Shown here: positions 62,634 through 64,000 of the stretch, piece after piece
How positions within the stretch are numbered: position 1 is the stretch's first letter
Layout: each line of letters opens with the position of its first letter
NCBI GenBank assembly: GCA_947304185.1
Contig: CAMZAM010000004.1
Location: forward strand, 62,001 to 126,000
DNA: 64,000 nucleotides
Origin: an uncultured Bacteroidales bacterium
GTDB lineage: Bacteria > Bacteroidota > Bacteroidia > Bacteroidales > F082
Direction of reading: 5' to 3'
Program-made: the position numbers and the translations under genes
The notes under the pieces: model-generated
What the model was told of the DNA's origin: nothing
What the model saw: the letters and a program-made list of their open reading frames with translations, nothing else
Database searches by the model: none

Positions 62634-62666
62634 TTAGTTTAGAGTTTAGAGTTTAATGTGTAAAGA
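62634..62666. repeat. Degenerate TTTAGAG repeats
   Basis: AGTTTAGAGTTTAGAGTTTA then AATGTGTAAAG. The same short unit occurs in other intergenic tracts of this window. Confidence 0.55.
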
Positions 62667-62682
62667 ATTTTTATAAAAAATG

Positions 62683-62712
62683 TTTGTGGATACAAAATAT
62701 TTTGTATTTTTG
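62683..62712 (+). promoter_or_regulatory. Promoter of the tRNA-Gly/tRNA-Val pair
   Basis: TTTG at 62683-62686 and TATTTTTG at 62705-62712 are 18 nt apart. The tRNA begins 19 nt downstream. Confidence 0.6.
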
Positions 62713-62730
62713 CAGCCCGTAAACGGTATT

Positions 62731-62803
62731 GCGGATTTAGCTCAGCTGGCAGAGCGGAAGCTTCCCAAGCTTCAGGTCGCGGGTTCGAGCCCCGTAATCC
62801 GCT
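62731..62803 (+). tRNA. tRNA-Gly (CCC)
   Basis: Acceptor GCGGATT/AATCCGC, anticodon stem GAAGC/GCTTC with loop TTCCCAA, giving CCC (Gly). The T-arm contains GGGTTCGAGCCCC. CCA is not encoded. Confidence 0.95.
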
Positions 62804-62812
62804 CACGCAACT

Positions 62813-62887
62813 GGAAGCTTAGCTCAGTTGGTTCAGAGCGCCTGCCTTACAAGCAGGAGGTCGCTGGTTCGAACCCAGCAGTTTCCA
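62813..62887 (+). tRNA. tRNA-Val (TAC)
   Basis: Acceptor GGAAGCT/AGTTTCC (one G-T), anticodon stem CCTGC/GCAGG, loop CTTACAA, giving TAC (Val). It lies 9 nt after tRNA-Gly and is probably on the same transcript. Confidence 0.95.
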
Positions 62888-62888
62888 C

Positions 62889-62922
62889 AAAAAAAAGACC
62901 GGTCGAATGACTGGTCTTTTTT
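62889..62922 (+). terminator. Terminator after the tRNA pair
   Basis: AAAAGACCGGTC pairs with GACTGGTCTTTT with one G-T wobble, loop GAAT (62905-62908), followed by T. It faces the convergent T9SS gene. Confidence 0.88.
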
Positions 62923-62946
62923 ATTTATAGGATTTATAATATTTTC

Positions 62947-64000
62947 CTATCTGATAATCTTTCGAATCACGGTCTTGCCGCTTTGCGTCATGCCTTTAAC
63001 AATGAATATTCCTTGATTTAACTCATTGATGTTGCTGGTATTGACGCGTTGTCCATTGATGTTATAGACCTCAATTACATCGACAATTTCCTCATATTCG
63101 TTTTCCGGAATTGACAATGTCACTTCGATAAGGAGATAGTTATCTCCGCTTGCGGTGAGGGCGAAGTCCGACTCGCAGTCCTCGTACCAGGCAGTGAGTT
63201 TGAAGATATAATCGCCTGGCTCAAGTTCATAATAATATGAGGTGTATTCGGGCTCGACTTCGATCACTCCTTTTAGGCCTTCGTAATAAAGATTATAGTG
63301 TAACGGCGTTGTCTCTGGTGCTGTCCATGAAAGCACTGCTGCTGTAGCTCCTGTGGCGGGGTTGTAATATGATTCGCCTTGGAAGTCAGTAGGAGGGTAG
63401 CATGGCGTCGGTGGCGTCGGCGGAGTCACTTCGCCCATCTCGCCGTGTTGTCCGATATTTTGTCCGTAAAGGCCGCCATTATTGCTGTTTACCCATGTAA
63501 AGATATTTTGTCCGCTATGGAATCCGGTTGTGTTGTCGCAGCCTGTCTTGCCGTATGTGTTTGAGCATATCTGGGTGTTCCACAGGACGTTTCCGTTCAT
63601 GTCAAATCCGTGAGCTTCAACTGTCGACGCGTCACTTGTTTGGATTTGGCCTTTGATATAAATCACGGAGAAGCCGTCGCCGTATTCGAAGGCGTCGACA
63701 CGTATTTTAGCGAATGGGGCAGTGCCGTTGTCGAGCACAAGGATACCTTCACCCCAGACTCTTTCACCCCATGGTGTGATGCGGTTTACATACAACTGAT
63801 GATACGCTTCGTATTCGGAGTCTGTTTGACGGTAACCGATGATGATGTCATGGCTTACAGGGTCGACTGTAGCGTATGCATCGAGGTAGTAGAATGCTGG
63901 ATCGCCGGTGTGTACTGGTGTTCCGGTGGCACCGATGGTAGATGTTCCGTACTGGTCGAAGTGGAAAACATAGGTATTGAAGGCTTCACCGATGCCAGGG
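62947..64000 (-). CDS. T9SS type A-sorted protein (3' part)
   Basis: The minus-strand frame is open from the window edge to the stop at 62947, so about 350 C-terminal residues are visible and the start is outside. The upstream part is strand-rich (HDIIIGYRQTDSEYEAYHQL and TPWGERVWGEGILVLDNG). A Pro-rich linker (TPPTPPTPCYPP) leads to a fibronectin type III-like domain (AAVLSWTAPETTPLHYNLYY). The C-terminus has the type A sorting signal: VIEVYNINGQRVNTS, GIFIVKG and IRKIIR. Probably an outer-membrane-anchored or secreted protein. No enzyme motif is visible. Confidence 0.85.
   Translation of the reverse strand, partial: PGIGEAFNTYVFHFDQYGTSTIGATGTPVHTGDPAFYYLDAYATVDPVSHDIIIGYRQTDSEYEAYHQLYVNRITPWGERVWGEGILVLDNGTAPFAKIRVDAFEYGDGFSVIYIKGQIQTSDASTVEAHGFDMNGNVLWNTQICSNTYGKTGCDNTTGFHSGQNIFTWVNSNNGGLYGQNIGQHGEMGEVTPPTPPTPCYPPTDFQGESYYNPATGATAAVLSWTAPETTPLHYNLYYEGLKGVIEVEPEYTSYYYELEPGDYIFKLTAWYEDCESDFALTASGDNYLLIEVTLSIPENEYEEIVDVIEVYNINGQRVNTSNINELNQGIFIVKGMTQSGKTVIRKIIR

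Noticed and set aside
1-64000. CRISPR arrays, insertion sequences and prophage
   Set aside because: No regular spacer-repeat series, transposase, integrase or phage structural gene was seen.

Overview
The window reads as chromosomal DNA from an uncultured member of the Bacteroidota, most likely order Bacteroidales. Four things support this. First, the promoters are of the Bacteroidota sigma-ABfr type: a TAnnTTTG -7 box, often with TTG about 19-20 nt upstream, and weak ribosome binding sites. Second, there are two proteins with type IX secretion (T9SS) C-terminal sorting signals. Third, there is a Bacteroidota-type serine palmitoyltransferase (sphingolipid synthesis). Fourth, the tmRNA carries a GENTYALAA-type tag. 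I see no transposase, integrase, phage gene or CRISPR array. Almost all of the sequence is coding or short regulatory DNA.

Layout. 1-1.4 kb: 5' part of nusA, rimP and tRNA-Gln (all minus). 1.5-6.5 kb: a GT117/DUF2723 membrane glycosyltransferase facing lgt and a GT-B glycosyltransferase. 6.6-16.6 kb: a plus-strand envelope block of dprA, rsgA, a POTRA/barrel protein, nadK, a DUF6089 protein, uppS, bamA and two Skp/OmpH chaperones. 16.7-18.5 kb: a minus VOC + SDR pair. 18.6-26.5 kb: a nine-gene plus-strand operon with serine palmitoyltransferase, a probable 3-ketosphinganine reductase, a MarR regulator, a lipoprotein, a small secreted protein, a VTC-type polyphosphate polymerase, a DUF4956 membrane protein, a DUF2490 barrel and a family 2 glycosidase, closed by a 13-bp hairpin terminator. 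26.5-34.6 kb: a ferredoxin divergent from 2-oxoacid:ferredoxin oxidoreductase (korAB), a flavin reductase, an unknown tail-anchored protein, tilS and dsbD. 34.7-38.6 kb: minus operon lpxK, PNP, lpxH, M20 peptidase. 38.7-46.6 kb: Nif3-like and zinc-ribbon proteins, a FadL-family porin, a low-complexity lipoprotein, proS, and a DUF2807 lipoprotein with a PagL-like deacylase. 46.6-53.2 kb: mazG, cdsA, psd, a probably highly expressed T9SS protein, a radical SAM protein and an Smr protein. 53.2-60.2 kb: a four-gene cluster of unknown function ending in a TIR-transmembrane-SUMF1 protein. 60.2-64 kb: tRNA-Arg, tmRNA, a sigma-54 activator without a DNA-binding domain, a LOG-family protein, tRNA-Gly, tRNA-Val and the 3' end of a second T9SS cargo gene.

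How the genes fit together. Much of the window builds the cell envelope: lipid A (lpxK, lpxH, PagL-like), phospholipids (cdsA, psd), sphingolipids (SPT and SDRs), lipoproteins (lgt), undecaprenyl carrier (uppS), barrel assembly (bamA, Skp pair, dsbD) and protein glycosylation (DUF2723). The two parts least explained by known biology are the SPT/MarR/polyphosphate operon, whose promoter carries two palindromes, and the secreted/PEGA-BACON/propeller/TIR-SUMF1 cluster, which looks like an envelope-to-cytoplasm signalling or defence unit.
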